A DNA stretch of 21,795 nucleotides from JBLHGU01 sp047615875. Its GTDB lineage: Bacteria; Pseudomonadota; Gammaproteobacteria; Arenicellales; CAJQKF01. A model generated the notes under the pieces. It was not told where the DNA came from, searched no databases, and saw only the letters and a program-made list of their open reading frames with translations. This document shows, piece after piece, positions 1 to 7,379 of this stretch (positions within the stretch are counted from its first letter, which is position 1; every line of letters starts with the position of its first letter). The translations under genes were made by a program, and so were the position numbers. The DNA is taken from the NCBI GenBank assembly GCA_047615875.1, contig JBLHGU010000082.1:1-21795 (forward strand), given 5' to 3'.

Positions 1-154
1 TGGCAATAGGTGAGAGTTCAAAAACCCGCTCGAACCAAAGAGCTTCGTCTACATCTTCTGGGTTATAGCGCAGGAGGTGTGGCGCAGGCAAAGTAAAGGG
101 CGGATAGATTTTAAATCTATTGTCCAAATTCGTTAACGTATCTTCATCAATCAT
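1..154 (-). CDS. Unknown protein, N-terminal 51 residues only
   Basis: An open frame starts at an ATG (154-152) and runs off the left edge of the window. The fragment begins MIDEDTLTNLDNRF and continues through a Pro-rich stretch (YPPFTLPAPHLLRYNP) to an acidic and aromatic segment (DEALWFERVFEL). A TAG lies directly before the ATG in the same frame, so the start cannot move upstream. No clear Shine-Dalgarno is visible. I see no signal peptide and no family motif I can name. Reading it as a real gene rests on protein-like composition and an uninterrupted frame only. Its function is unknown. Confidence 0.5.
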   Translation of the reverse strand, partial: MIDEDTLTNLDNRFKIYPPFTLPAPHLLRYNPEDVDEALWFERVFELSPIA

Positions 155-730
155 CTAATCAACTCTACAACTTAGGCGATACACACTAAATCCTGCTCCT
201 GTGGTGAAATTTCCATGTCTTAAAATTTTCTTTAGAACTGTTTCTGATTTCTATTATTATATTATTCCCTGTAGACGTCTTACGGTTACGAAATCGGGTA
301 AATAGACCCCTATTAGCAGACCAAAGCTTATGCCGTAATTTTCTATACTATCACCACCTCGCATTGAAAACTTGCTTGCCGATTTGAACTGTTTTGACTT
401 GATTCCTAAAAAAGGATAAAACGACAGTGTTAGTAGTAGACTAATTTTAGGCTGACTTTAACCCAGTACTGGTAGACGATGACCTGTTCTGTGGATCGCA
501 CATCAGTTTTCGAAAGGGTAGGGCAGCCGTAATCTGGGTGAAGAAGAAGGCTCGATTTCCAACTCATATACCTAAAATGGATGAGCTAACTTTGGTAATT
601 TAAGGTGTTGAAATTATTGCTAGAGTTTGACTTTGTGCAGGAGACTTTTTTAATGCAGAGCAAGGTGAATGGCATAATGTGTTCTCCAAAATGACAGTGT
701 GTTCTATGAAACTATGAAGGAAAAATCGTA
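155..730. other. Long non-coding stretch with possible gene remnants
   Basis: No intact gene is visible here. The first 300 bases are AT-rich and show no pattern I can name. From about 451 to 603 the plus strand has an open frame without a start codon. It contains VLVDDDLF (466-489) and later PKMDELTLV, which resemble parts of a response-regulator receiver domain. After a TAA at 601-603 the same frame reads GVEIIARV (604-627), then a TGA. This may be a decayed gene, but the similarity is short and judged by eye. An open frame on the minus strand (821-600) looks like a shadow. Confidence 0.3.
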
Positions 731-778
731 ATGATCGAAGTAGAGTTAAAACTGCAATTATTTCAACCGGAACAGTAA
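731..778 (+). CDS. 15-residue upstream ORF in frame with the next gene
   Basis: The ATG at 731 follows a good Shine-Dalgarno (AAGGA, 717-721, 9-base spacing). It encodes MIEVELKLQLFQPEQ, and the TAA at 776-778 directly abuts the ATG of the dehydrogenase gene at 779, in the same frame. The ribosome site is better than the one before 779, so translation of the dehydrogenase may be coupled to termination here. The peptide also matches the N-terminal E-x-E-x-K signature of CYTH-domain triphosphatases (EVELK), so it could be the stub of a lost gene. It may also be chance. Its expression is unproven. Confidence 0.3.
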   Translation: MIEVELKLQLFQPEQ

Positions 779-1732
779 ATGCAGACATTGAATGTTTTGT
801 TTGCTGCTCCACACTCGGCATGGGGCGGATTCCTTGGTAAGCTTCGACAGCGTAATCCAGAGATTAATTTTTCGGCCACCGGGGCATTTAGTATTCCCTC
901 ACTACAGAGTATTGATGTGCTGATCCCGACGATGACAAGGGTAACCCAGCAACATTTTCAATCCGCTGATTGCTTGAAGTTAATCCAGCAAGTTGGTGTT
1001 GGATTAGAAGGAGTTGATATTGACGCTGCCCGAGATTGTTCGATACTGGTGGCGAATGTTCCCAGTGGCGAATCCGGTAACGCCGATTCGGTAGCTGAGA
1101 TGGGACTCTATCTTATGCTTGCATTGGCCCGTGATGTGCGGAGCATGACCAGAAACTTTTCACAGGGAATTATCGGTGCGCCATTTGGGATGGCATTGAA
1201 GAATAAAACAGCCGGCATAATAGGTCTTGGCGGGCTTGGCAAAGCACTATGCCAAAGATTGCAAAGCATGGGCATGAAAGTACACGGCATAAAACGAACC
1301 AATCATCAGCAGGCAAAGAAAGATTTGTCACTAGAATGGTCCGGTGGCATTGATCAACTACCACAGTTACTTTCCACATCAGATTTTGTTATTTTGTGTT
1401 TACCTGATTCGACTCATACACATCACTTAATAAATCAATGCACTCTGGCGCTCATGAAACCTACTGCCTATCTTATTAATCTGGGAAGAGGTGGGCTGGT
1501 GGAACGAGACGCGCTATACGCTGCACTGGTTTCTAATTCTATTGCTGGCGCCGGTTTGGACGTGTTCTGGCAGGAACCACCCGATCCGAGCGATCCGGTC
1601 TTTCAGCAAAATGTCGTTGTTACTCCCCATGTTGCGGGAGCTACTGACATCAGCTCAGAAGGCATACTCGATGTAATTTCGGAAAATCTACGTCGACTTC
1701 AATCAGGTGAGAAAATATTGTTTACCCAATAA
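779..1732 (+). CDS. D-2-hydroxyacid dehydrogenase (NAD(P)-dependent)
   Basis: This 317-residue protein belongs to the D-isomer-specific 2-hydroxyacid dehydrogenase family, cytosolic enzymes that interconvert 2-keto acids and D-2-hydroxyacids. The Rossmann motif GLGGLG is at residues 149-154. The catalytic triad is visible: Arg237 (in NLGRGG), Glu266 (in WQEPP) and His284 (in TPHVAG). The length is usual for the family. Substrate is not decidable; glyoxylate/hydroxypyruvate reductase or a phosphoglycerate-dehydrogenase-like enzyme are options. The ATG at 779 has only a weak GGAA (769-772), and an in-frame TAA sits directly before it. The M20 amidohydrolase follows on the same strand after 127 bases and seems to have its own promoter, so co-transcription is uncertain. 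Confidence 0.88.
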   Translation: MQTLNVLFAAPHSAWGGFLGKLRQRNPEINFSATGAFSIPSLQSIDVLIPTMTRVTQQHFQSADCLKLIQQVGVGLEGVDIDAARDCSILVANVPSGESGNADSVAEMGLYLMLALARDVRSMTRNFSQGIIGAPFGMALKNKTAGIIGLGGLGKALCQRLQSMGMKVHGIKRTNHQQAKKDLSLEWSGGIDQLPQLLSTSDFVILCLPDSTHTHHLINQCTLALMKPTAYLINLGRGGLVERDALYAALVSNSIAGAGLDVFWQEPPDPSDPVFQQNVVVTPHVAGATDISSEGILDVISENLRRLQSGEKILFTQ

Positions 1733-1812
1733 TTTTATCGCCCCTGCAGAATTGTATTACATAGGCGACTGATTGAAAGACTGATAACATTCAATCCATT
1801 CACGTAACTATC

Positions 1813-1842
1813 TTGTGATTTAACGTCGGAAGTTACTATAAT
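1813..1842 (+). promoter_or_regulatory. Sigma-70-like promoter of the M20 amidohydrolase gene
   Basis: A -35 TTGTGA (1813-1818), an 18-base spacer and a perfect -10 TATAAT (1837-1842) lie just before the ATG at 1860. A start near 1849 would leave a leader of about 11 bases. The spacer contains TAACGTCG (1821-1828), which recurs in the candidate P450 promoter. Confidence 0.5.
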
Positions 1843-1859
1843 TTATTCAGGTAGTTCTT

Positions 1860-3107
1860 ATGACAAATCATCAACAACTTCGCGTAAGCGGCAAGCGACT
1901 TTGGCAGCGTTTAATGGACATGGCCGAAATTGGTCCCGGACAAAGTGGCGGATCTTGCAGGTTGGCGTTGACTGATGATGACAAAGCTGGGCGTGACCAA
2001 TTTATCGAGTGGTGCCAAGCACTGAATTTAAATATTCGTATAGACGATATGGGCAATATATTTGCACGCCATGAGGGTAGCAATAATAATTTGGCACCTG
2101 TAGTTGCGGGGAGCCATCTTGATACCCAACCTCATGGAGGGCGATTTGATGGGATATTTGGTGTGCTATCTGCTCTGGAAGCAGTGCAGACCCTGCATGA
2201 AAATCAGATAGTAACCCAGGCACCACTGGAGATTGTCGTTTGGACTAACGAGGAAGGTTCTCGATTCGCGCCGGCGATGATCGCATCCGGTGTTTATGCA
2301 GGACTATTCGAAAAATCTTTTGCCTGGTCCCGCACTGACAGCAATGGCCTTCGGTTAGAAGATGAGCTGGATAGAATTGGTTATAAAGGCGAGATGATCT
2401 GCGGTTCAAACCCATTTGGTGCCTTGTTGGAAGCGCATATTGAACAGGGCCCTATACTTGAAGCAAAACAGGAACAAATTGGTGTAGTCATTGGTGGCCA
2501 GGGTCAGCGCTGGTACGATATAACCATAAAGGGTCAAGATTCTCACGCCGGTTCAACACCTATGCCAGGTCGTAGAGATGCTTTGGTCGCAGCCGCCAAT
2601 GTCATTCAATTGGTACAAACGTTGGCGCTGGATTTCTCTCCCCATGCTGTTGGCACCGTTGGTGAAATGTCGGTAATTCCAAACTCACGCAATACCATAC
2701 CGGGGGAAGTCCGTCTGACAGTTGATCTTAGAAACCCAGATGACAAAGCGTTAGCTAGCATGGATCATGAGCTTCGCCAGAAAGCGAACGAGATATTCTC
2801 GGAACATGGAGTCGAGGCCATAATTGATCAGATTTGGCATAACCCCCCAGTAATCTTTAATCCCGAATGTATAGATGCTGTACGAGTTGCCACTGAACAA
2901 CTCGGTTATTCTCATCGAGAAATGGTTTCTGGCGCTGGTCATGATGCCTGTCAGGTTTGCCGCGTTGTACCTACTGCTATGATTTTCGTGCCTTGTGAAG
3001 GTGGTTTAAGTCACAATGAGGCTGAATATGCCAGTCCAGAAGACCTTGAGGCTGGGTGTAATGTGTTGTTACATGCAATGATAAAATTGGCAGGACTCAC
3101 ACAGTAG
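1860..3107 (+). CDS. M20 Zn-dependent hydrolase, N-carbamoyl-L-amino-acid hydrolase/allantoate amidohydrolase type
   Basis: This 415-residue enzyme belongs to the carbamoylase branch of peptidase family M20. Members hydrolyse N-carbamoyl amino acids, ureidopropionate or allantoate in purine, pyrimidine or hydantoin catabolism, using two metal ions. The metal-site motifs appear in order: GSHLDTQPHGGRFDG with His86 and Asp97, NEEGSRF with Glu131-Glu132, EAHIEQGP with His193, and GLSHNEAEYA with His385. The dimerisation-domain segment DSHAGSTPMPGRRDAL is also present. Length is normal for the family. The weak ribosome site is AGG at 1849-1851. Exact substrate cannot be read from sequence, and no hydantoinase or allantoinase gene is adjacent, so allantoate amidohydrolase and beta-ureidopropionase remain open alternatives. 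Confidence 0.9.
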   Translation: MTNHQQLRVSGKRLWQRLMDMAEIGPGQSGGSCRLALTDDDKAGRDQFIEWCQALNLNIRIDDMGNIFARHEGSNNNLAPVVAGSHLDTQPHGGRFDGIFGVLSALEAVQTLHENQIVTQAPLEIVVWTNEEGSRFAPAMIASGVYAGLFEKSFAWSRTDSNGLRLEDELDRIGYKGEMICGSNPFGALLEAHIEQGPILEAKQEQIGVVIGGQGQRWYDITIKGQDSHAGSTPMPGRRDALVAAANVIQLVQTLALDFSPHAVGTVGEMSVIPNSRNTIPGEVRLTVDLRNPDDKALASMDHELRQKANEIFSEHGVEAIIDQIWHNPPVIFNPECIDAVRVATEQLGYSHREMVSGAGHDACQVCRVVPTAMIFVPCEGGLSHNEAEYASPEDLEAGCNVLLHAMIKLAGLTQ

Positions 3108-3159
3108 ATCGTCTTTTCATCATTGACGATAGGCCAATAGTTGGTACTATGATGGGCTG

Positions 3160-3555
3160 CTAGTACTCCAGTATTTCTCTGGAATAGGTGACGTAGAAAC
3201 CCTCCAAATCGCCATTTTCTATTAAGGGTATGACACTGATTACACTCCAACCAGTCGCCGCATGTTTATCATGTGAATCAGTCATTTTTGATGCGTGTCG
3301 GGTGTGAGAAGCTAACCCACTGATGTTGATATAAATGGTCTTGCTTTGTCTTGCGGGTAAATACTGAACCTGGCCTTCCTTGTCAGAATCTTCTTGAGGC
3401 TCGGATACTGATGATGAATGTTTCTCTTGCAGAAGTTCAGTGTTATTGGATTTATTTGATGTTGCAGAGTAGGAAATGTTTGATAGCAATACTGTAAAAA
3501 GTAATAGGGTGAATACGCGGATCAATTTTTTTATAGGTCTTCTCTGTGCATGCAA
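3160..3555 (-). CDS. Small exported protein with DUF4177-like C-terminus
   Basis: The 131-residue product starts with a basic N-terminus (MHAQRRPIKK) and a hydrophobic stretch (residues about 11-26) ending SYSA, a typical Sec signal peptide. A polar, Ser/Glu/Lys-rich linker follows to about residue 65. The C-terminal part contains ATGWSVISVIPLIENGD and then GFYVTYSRE. This resembles the GW-E-LVSV...YFKR pattern of DUF4177 proteins, a family of unknown function. It is a lone gene, convergent with the amidohydrolase (52-base gap) and divergent from the P450. That it is a real gene is likely; the family link is by eye, and its role is unknown. Confidence 0.6.
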   Translation of the reverse strand: MHAQRRPIKKLIRVFTLLLFTVLLSNISYSATSNKSNNTELLQEKHSSSVSEPQEDSDKEGQVQYLPARQSKTIYINISGLASHTRHASKMTDSHDKHAATGWSVISVIPLIENGDLEGFYVTYSREILEY

Positions 3556-3679
3556 GGTTATGCCAAATCTAATGAGTTTTTATTTTAGCAAGGTAGCGTC
3601 TAATTTTGGGCACTGAGAGGATTTTCTATCTTAACCAATTTATTCCGTTGTAAAGAAATCCTCTGATCTATTGATCCAG

Positions 3680-3708
3680 TTGATAAACTAACGTCGAACT
3701 ACTTTACT
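3680..3708 (+). promoter_or_regulatory. Candidate promoter of the P450 gene
   Basis: TTGATA (3680-3685), a 17-base spacer and TTTACT (3703-3708) lie 20 bases before the ATG at 3729. The -35 matches five of six consensus bases and the -10 four of six. The spacer carries TAACGTCG (3689-3696), the octamer also present in the promoter at 1813. Confidence 0.35.
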
Positions 3709-3728
3709 ACCCGCTGGAAATTCAGGCT

Positions 3729-4955
3729 ATGTCAGATCGAACCAATTGGCAGAATGCTGCAGAGAGTTTTGACCCTCGTGCATTGCCTGCAGATTTCTTT
3801 GAAGATCCCTATCCTACTTATCGGGCCTTGCAAGCGTTCGATCCCTTACACATCTGCCCGGATGGGTCACTGTTTTTAACTCGCTACAGAGATCTGCAGC
3901 AAGTGTACCGCGATGCAAGAGTATTCTCCTCGGATAAGACCCTTGAATTTGGCGAGAAATATGGTGCTTCTCCGTTGTTGGAGCATCACACGACCAGCCT
4001 CGTATTTAACGATCCGCCATTGCATACCAGGGTGCGAAAAATATTAGTTGGTGCCTTGTCAGCTCGGGCAATTACTGCCATGGAAAGCGACCTAGTTAGA
4101 CTGGTCGATGATCTGTTGTCTCAAATGGACGAGAAATCTTCATATGAGCTTGTAGCTGATTTTGCTAGTGCAATACCCGTAGAGGTGATTGGCAATTTGC
4201 TCGATATACCACAAGAGGATCGGGGGCGGTTGCGAGACTGGTCGCTGGCGATTTTAGGTGCGCTGGAGCCAGTGTTGAGTGAAGAGCAGGAACTAAACGG
4301 CAATAATGCGGTTGTTGAATTTACTGACTATTTAGATCAACTGATTGTTCACCGCAGAAAGTGTCCAGGAAACCCTGAGAAGGATGTACTAACCCGTTTG
4401 ATTTCAGGCGATAAAAATACACAGCCCTTGTCTACTTTTGAGCTCGTACACAATTGCATATTCATTCTTAATGCGGGTCATGAAACTACTACTAATCTAA
4501 TTGCCAACAGTTTGCATGCGTTATTGAGTTGGCCGCTACAAAAACAACAATTGCTTTCCCAACCCGCACTAATCACCACAGCAGTGGATGAGTTTTTACG
4601 CTTCGAAAGCTCCAACCAATTGGGCAATCGAATAGCGGTGGAAGAATTTCAACTACATGAGAAAAAGTTTGCCGCTGGTACCAGAATTACATTATGCATT
4701 GGTGCAGCTAATCGGGACCCGGCGGTTTTTCCAGATGCTGATGATCTGTGTCTTGATCGGGCACCTAATAAACATTTGGCTTTTGCTGCCGGGCCACACC
4801 TATGTGCCGGGATATCTCTTGCGAGACTGGAAGGTAAAATAGCCATTAGTCGATTCCTGCAAAAGTACCCAAACTATCATGCGGATGGCGTTACCGAAAG
4901 AAATAAAAGAATTCGATTTCGAGGAATGCGTCGACTACCTGTTAAGTTGCGGTAA
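3729..4955 (+). CDS. Cytochrome P450, soluble bacterial class
   Basis: This 408-residue heme monooxygenase has the usual length of a soluble bacterial P450 and no N-terminal membrane anchor. The I-helix motif NAGHETTTN starts at residue 248 and includes the oxygen-activating acid/Thr pair. The K-helix ExxR is Glu288-Arg291. The heme loop FAAGPHLCAG runs from residue 352 with proximal Cys359, followed by SLARLEGKIA. Such enzymes oxidise hydrophobic substrates with electrons from a ferredoxin or flavodoxin; no redox partner gene lies nearby, so it must borrow one. Substrate is unknown. The 3' end overlaps the convergent E1-like gene by 14 bases. The start follows a short AGG and is the first ATG in frame with a normal P450 N-terminus. 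Confidence 0.93.
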   Translation: MSDRTNWQNAAESFDPRALPADFFEDPYPTYRALQAFDPLHICPDGSLFLTRYRDLQQVYRDARVFSSDKTLEFGEKYGASPLLEHHTTSLVFNDPPLHTRVRKILVGALSARAITAMESDLVRLVDDLLSQMDEKSSYELVADFASAIPVEVIGNLLDIPQEDRGRLRDWSLAILGALEPVLSEEQELNGNNAVVEFTDYLDQLIVHRRKCPGNPEKDVLTRLISGDKNTQPLSTFELVHNCIFILNAGHETTTNLIANSLHALLSWPLQKQQLLSQPALITTAVDEFLRFESSNQLGNRIAVEEFQLHEKKFAAGTRITLCIGAANRDPAVFPDADDLCLDRAPNKHLAFAAGPHLCAGISLARLEGKIAISRFLQKYPNYHADGVTERNKRIRFRGMRRLPVKLR

Positions 4956-5700
4956 CAGACGGGCCACAGGCTGGACACTTCGGATTGCGCGCCAGTTGAA
5001 TAGATTGGAACTCCATAGACAGGCCATCTAGAAGTAGAAGCTGACCAACTAAAGTATCACCAACATCCATTAATACCTTTAAAGTCTCCATGGCTTGAAT
5101 GCTACCGACAATACCTACTAAGGGTGCCACGACACCTTCGCCTGCACAGGTCGCTCCTTCAACAGAAATATCTGGATAAAGACACTGATAACAAGGTGAC
5201 TCTTCAACCCGTGGATCGTATGTGGACATTTGCGCCTCCCACCGAATGGCTGCCGCAGATACCAAGGGTGTGCCGCTGGCAATGCTCATGCGGTTAAGCT
5301 CGAAACGGGAAGTGAAATTATCGGTGCAGTCTATAATGACGTCGGCCGCATCTACCTGTTGCCGAAGCTCATCACCATCCAGTTCATAATCGAATGCATC
5401 AACTATTGTGGCTGGATTGATTTCGGCCAGGCGGCTGGCAGCGGAGGAGGCTTTTGAGTCACCAATAGTCGTCTGGCTGTGAATTATTTGTCGTTGCAGA
5501 TTAGATTCATCAACATGGTCGAAATCGCTGATAACCAGATGCCCAACACCGGCTGCAGCTAGATACATTGCAACAGGTGAGCCGAGTCCACCCATGCCAA
5601 TAATCAAGGCCGTAGAGTCCAGCAGCTTTTGCTGACCCGTCTCACCGATCTGAGGTAATTTTATTTGACGGCTATAACGAGAGAGCTGGCCTGTATCCAT
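4942..5700 (-). CDS. E1-like adenylyltransferase, MoeB/ThiF/HesA family
   Basis: The 252-residue protein adenylates the C-terminal glycine of a ubiquitin-like sulfur carrier (MoaD or ThiS) in molybdopterin or thiamine synthesis. Visible motifs are the ATP-binding GMGGLGSP, the family signature SNLQRQ, DCTDNF, a paired zinc site CYQC...CPAC, and a conserved Cys in GATCAGEGVVAPLVG at the position of the ThiF acyl-disulfide cysteine. MoeB and ThiF are both about 250 residues and cannot be separated by eye; there is no rhodanese extension. It is the last gene of the minus-strand block, 36 bases after msrQ. That favours a link to the molybdopterin enzyme MsrP, but a role in peptide modification is not excluded. 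Its 3' end overlaps the P450 gene by 14 bases. Confidence 0.87.
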   Translation of the reverse strand: MDTGQLSRYSRQIKLPQIGETGQQKLLDSTALIIGMGGLGSPVAMYLAAAGVGHLVISDFDHVDESNLQRQIIHSQTTIGDSKASSAASRLAEINPATIVDAFDYELDGDELRQQVDAADVIIDCTDNFTSRFELNRMSIASGTPLVSAAAIRWEAQMSTYDPRVEESPCYQCLYPDISVEGATCAGEGVVAPLVGIVGSIQAMETLKVLMDVGDTLVGQLLLLDGLSMEFQSIQLARNPKCPACGPSVTAT

Positions 5701-5736
5701 CTATTAAAATACTTATGCGATAAAACGTACAGATGA

Positions 5737-6378
5737 CTAAATACTAAACGCTGTAGCCGGGGCTCGTTTCATTCGAATGGGGCGGTTTTTTAACCGAAAA
5801 CCCAATAAAACACAAACAATCAAGGCATATATCAGGGGCTCGGTAAGGTCGGCTTTTACCAGCCAGAAAAAGTGCAAAACTGCGGCAATTGCGGCTGGGT
5901 AAATCAATCGATGTAGACGTTTCCAATTTTTCCCACCAATTCGCCGCATCATACCGTTTGTCGAGGTCAGTGCTAACGGCAGGCAAAGTATCAGACAGGT
6001 AAAGCCAACAGTTATGTAGGGTCGTTCGACGATATCCTGAATAATTCCCGGCCAATAGAAGAATTGGTCCAGCACCAGATAGATGCTGAAATGCGCAAGC
6101 ATATATACAAAGGAAAATACGCCTAACATTCGACGGAATCTGACCAGTTTGGACCAGCCCATCAAGCGCTGAACCGGTGTGACTGCAAGAGTGATAATTA
6201 GTAGCTTAAGCCCCCACTCTCCAGTCCGGTGAGTGAGTTCTTCGACGGGTTCCAATCCCAGGCGATTGGTGAATATGTCGTATAACAGGAATGCGGCCGG
6301 CAGGCATAAAATAACAAACAAAATGCTCTTTGCCGTACGCAACCGATCTTCCCTAAATAAGTCTGTTGTATATTTCAT
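5737..6378 (-). CDS. msrQ: MsrQ, heme-binding membrane subunit of periplasmic methionine sulfoxide reductase
   Basis: The 213-residue inner-membrane protein (formerly YedZ) passes electrons from the respiratory chain or a flavin reductase through heme b to MsrP. It has about six hydrophobic segments. Recognisable family stretches are THRTGEWGLKLLIITLAVTP, RRMLGVFSFVYMLAHFSIY, and NWKRLHRLIYPAAIAAVLHF, with the conserved histidines that serve as heme ligands in the family. Length matches E. coli MsrQ. It starts 14 bases after the msrP stop, so the two are surely cotranscribed. The E1-like gene follows after 36 bases. Confidence 0.93.
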   Translation of the reverse strand: MKYTTDLFREDRLRTAKSILFVILCLPAAFLLYDIFTNRLGLEPVEELTHRTGEWGLKLLIITLAVTPVQRLMGWSKLVRFRRMLGVFSFVYMLAHFSIYLVLDQFFYWPGIIQDIVERPYITVGFTCLILCLPLALTSTNGMMRRIGGKNWKRLHRLIYPAAIAAVLHFFWLVKADLTEPLIYALIVCVLLGFRLKNRPIRMKRAPATAFSI

Positions 6379-6392
6379 AATGCCTAGTGTAC

Positions 6393-7352
6393 TCAGATAT
6401 CTCGGGTTAGGTCCATACCACTATACAATCCGGCCACTTCCTCAGAATATCCATTGAAGGGCAGGGTCGGTCTCTTGGTCCATTCCCCAAGCCTGCGTTC
6501 TCTTGCTTGAGTCCAGCGAGGATGGGATACTTCAGGATTTACATTGGCATAAAAACCGTACTCATTCGCATTTTGCTGCTGCCAGGTGTTAAACGGCTGC
6601 TTTTCGGTCAGATTAATTGAAACAATTGATTTAATGCTTTTAAAACCATATTTCCAGGGCACGATTAGTCTGATCGGTGCACCATTCTGATTGGGCATGT
6701 GTTGCCCATAAACACCTGTTGCTAATAAAGCCAGTGGGTTCATTGCCTCGTCGATTCTTAAACCCTCGCGATATGGCCAGTCCAGAACGTAGCCGAATAC
6801 GCCTCGTTTTTGGCCGGGCATCTGTTTTTCATCGACTAGAGTTAGAAACTCCACATATTTTGCATTACCTGTGGGGTCGGCCTTTTTCAGCAAAGAAGCG
6901 AGTGGAAAACCAACCCAGGGCACTATCATTGACCAGGCTTCGACACATCGAAAACGATAGATTCGTTCTTCTTGAGGGAAATCTGCAAGCAGATCTTCTA
7001 TGCCAAAAGTGCCTGGATTATTACACTCTCCCGAGATCTCGACCGTCCAGGGTCGGGTTTTGAGATCCTTAGCTAAATCCTTTGGGCTACGCTTGTCCGT
7101 GGAAAATTCATAGAAGTTATTGTACGAAATTATTGATTCGTACGGCGTAATCTCATCTTCGACGGTATAGTCTGTCTTGACAAGATTCTCGAACCGCATT
7201 GGCGCAGCCAATGCATTTTGTGACCATAATGCAGGTGCGACGCCTGCTGTACCCAATGCCATTCCTGCCTGAATTATTTTGCGACGATTGCGAAACAGGC
7301 TTTCGTCAGTGACATCATTTTCCTTAATAGAGGTAGATTTTTTAATAAGCAT
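6393..7352 (-). CDS. msrP: MsrP, periplasmic molybdopterin methionine sulfoxide reductase
   Basis: The 319-residue protein (formerly YedY) reduces methionine sulfoxide in periplasmic proteins, for example after hypochlorous acid damage. The N-terminus carries a Tat signal: Arg23-Arg24 within NRRKIIQAG, a hydrophobic stretch, and a cleavage region around NALAA. The N-terminal sequence KENDVTDESL is close to that of E. coli YedY. The Mo-coordinating cysteine is Cys136 in FRCVEAWSMIVPWVGF. Later family blocks include GQHMPNQNGAPIRLIVPWKY. The ATG at 7352 has no good Shine-Dalgarno, but it is the only start that keeps the Tat signal complete. bufC ends 27 bases upstream and msrQ follows after 14 bases. 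Confidence 0.95.
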   Translation of the reverse strand: MLIKKSTSIKENDVTDESLFRNRRKIIQAGMALGTAGVAPALWSQNALAAPMRFENLVKTDYTVEDEITPYESIISYNNFYEFSTDKRSPKDLAKDLKTRPWTVEISGECNNPGTFGIEDLLADFPQEERIYRFRCVEAWSMIVPWVGFPLASLLKKADPTGNAKYVEFLTLVDEKQMPGQKRGVFGYVLDWPYREGLRIDEAMNPLALLATGVYGQHMPNQNGAPIRLIVPWKYGFKSIKSIVSINLTEKQPFNTWQQQNANEYGFYANVNPEVSHPRWTQARERRLGEWTKRPTLPFNGYSEEVAGLYSGMDLTRDI

Positions 7353-7379
7353 AACGAGGACTCAATTGGAATTATAGAT

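Noticed and set aside
600..821. Minus-strand 73-codon open frame
   Set aside because: It overlaps the start of the dehydrogenase gene, has no family motif and no ribosome site; it looks like a shadow.
3108..3130. ATCGTC/GACGAT hairpin after the amidohydrolase
   Set aside because: Six base pairs with an 11-base loop and no T-tract; too weak to call a terminator.
6677..7063. Plus-strand 128-codon open frame inside msrP
   Set aside because: It lies wholly within the well-recognised msrP gene on the other strand and shows no family pattern.
7371..7376. Perfect minus-strand TATAAT before msrP
   Set aside because: No acceptable -35 lies 16-18 bases upstream, and the gene is only 27 bases from bufC; an independent msrP promoter is not supported.
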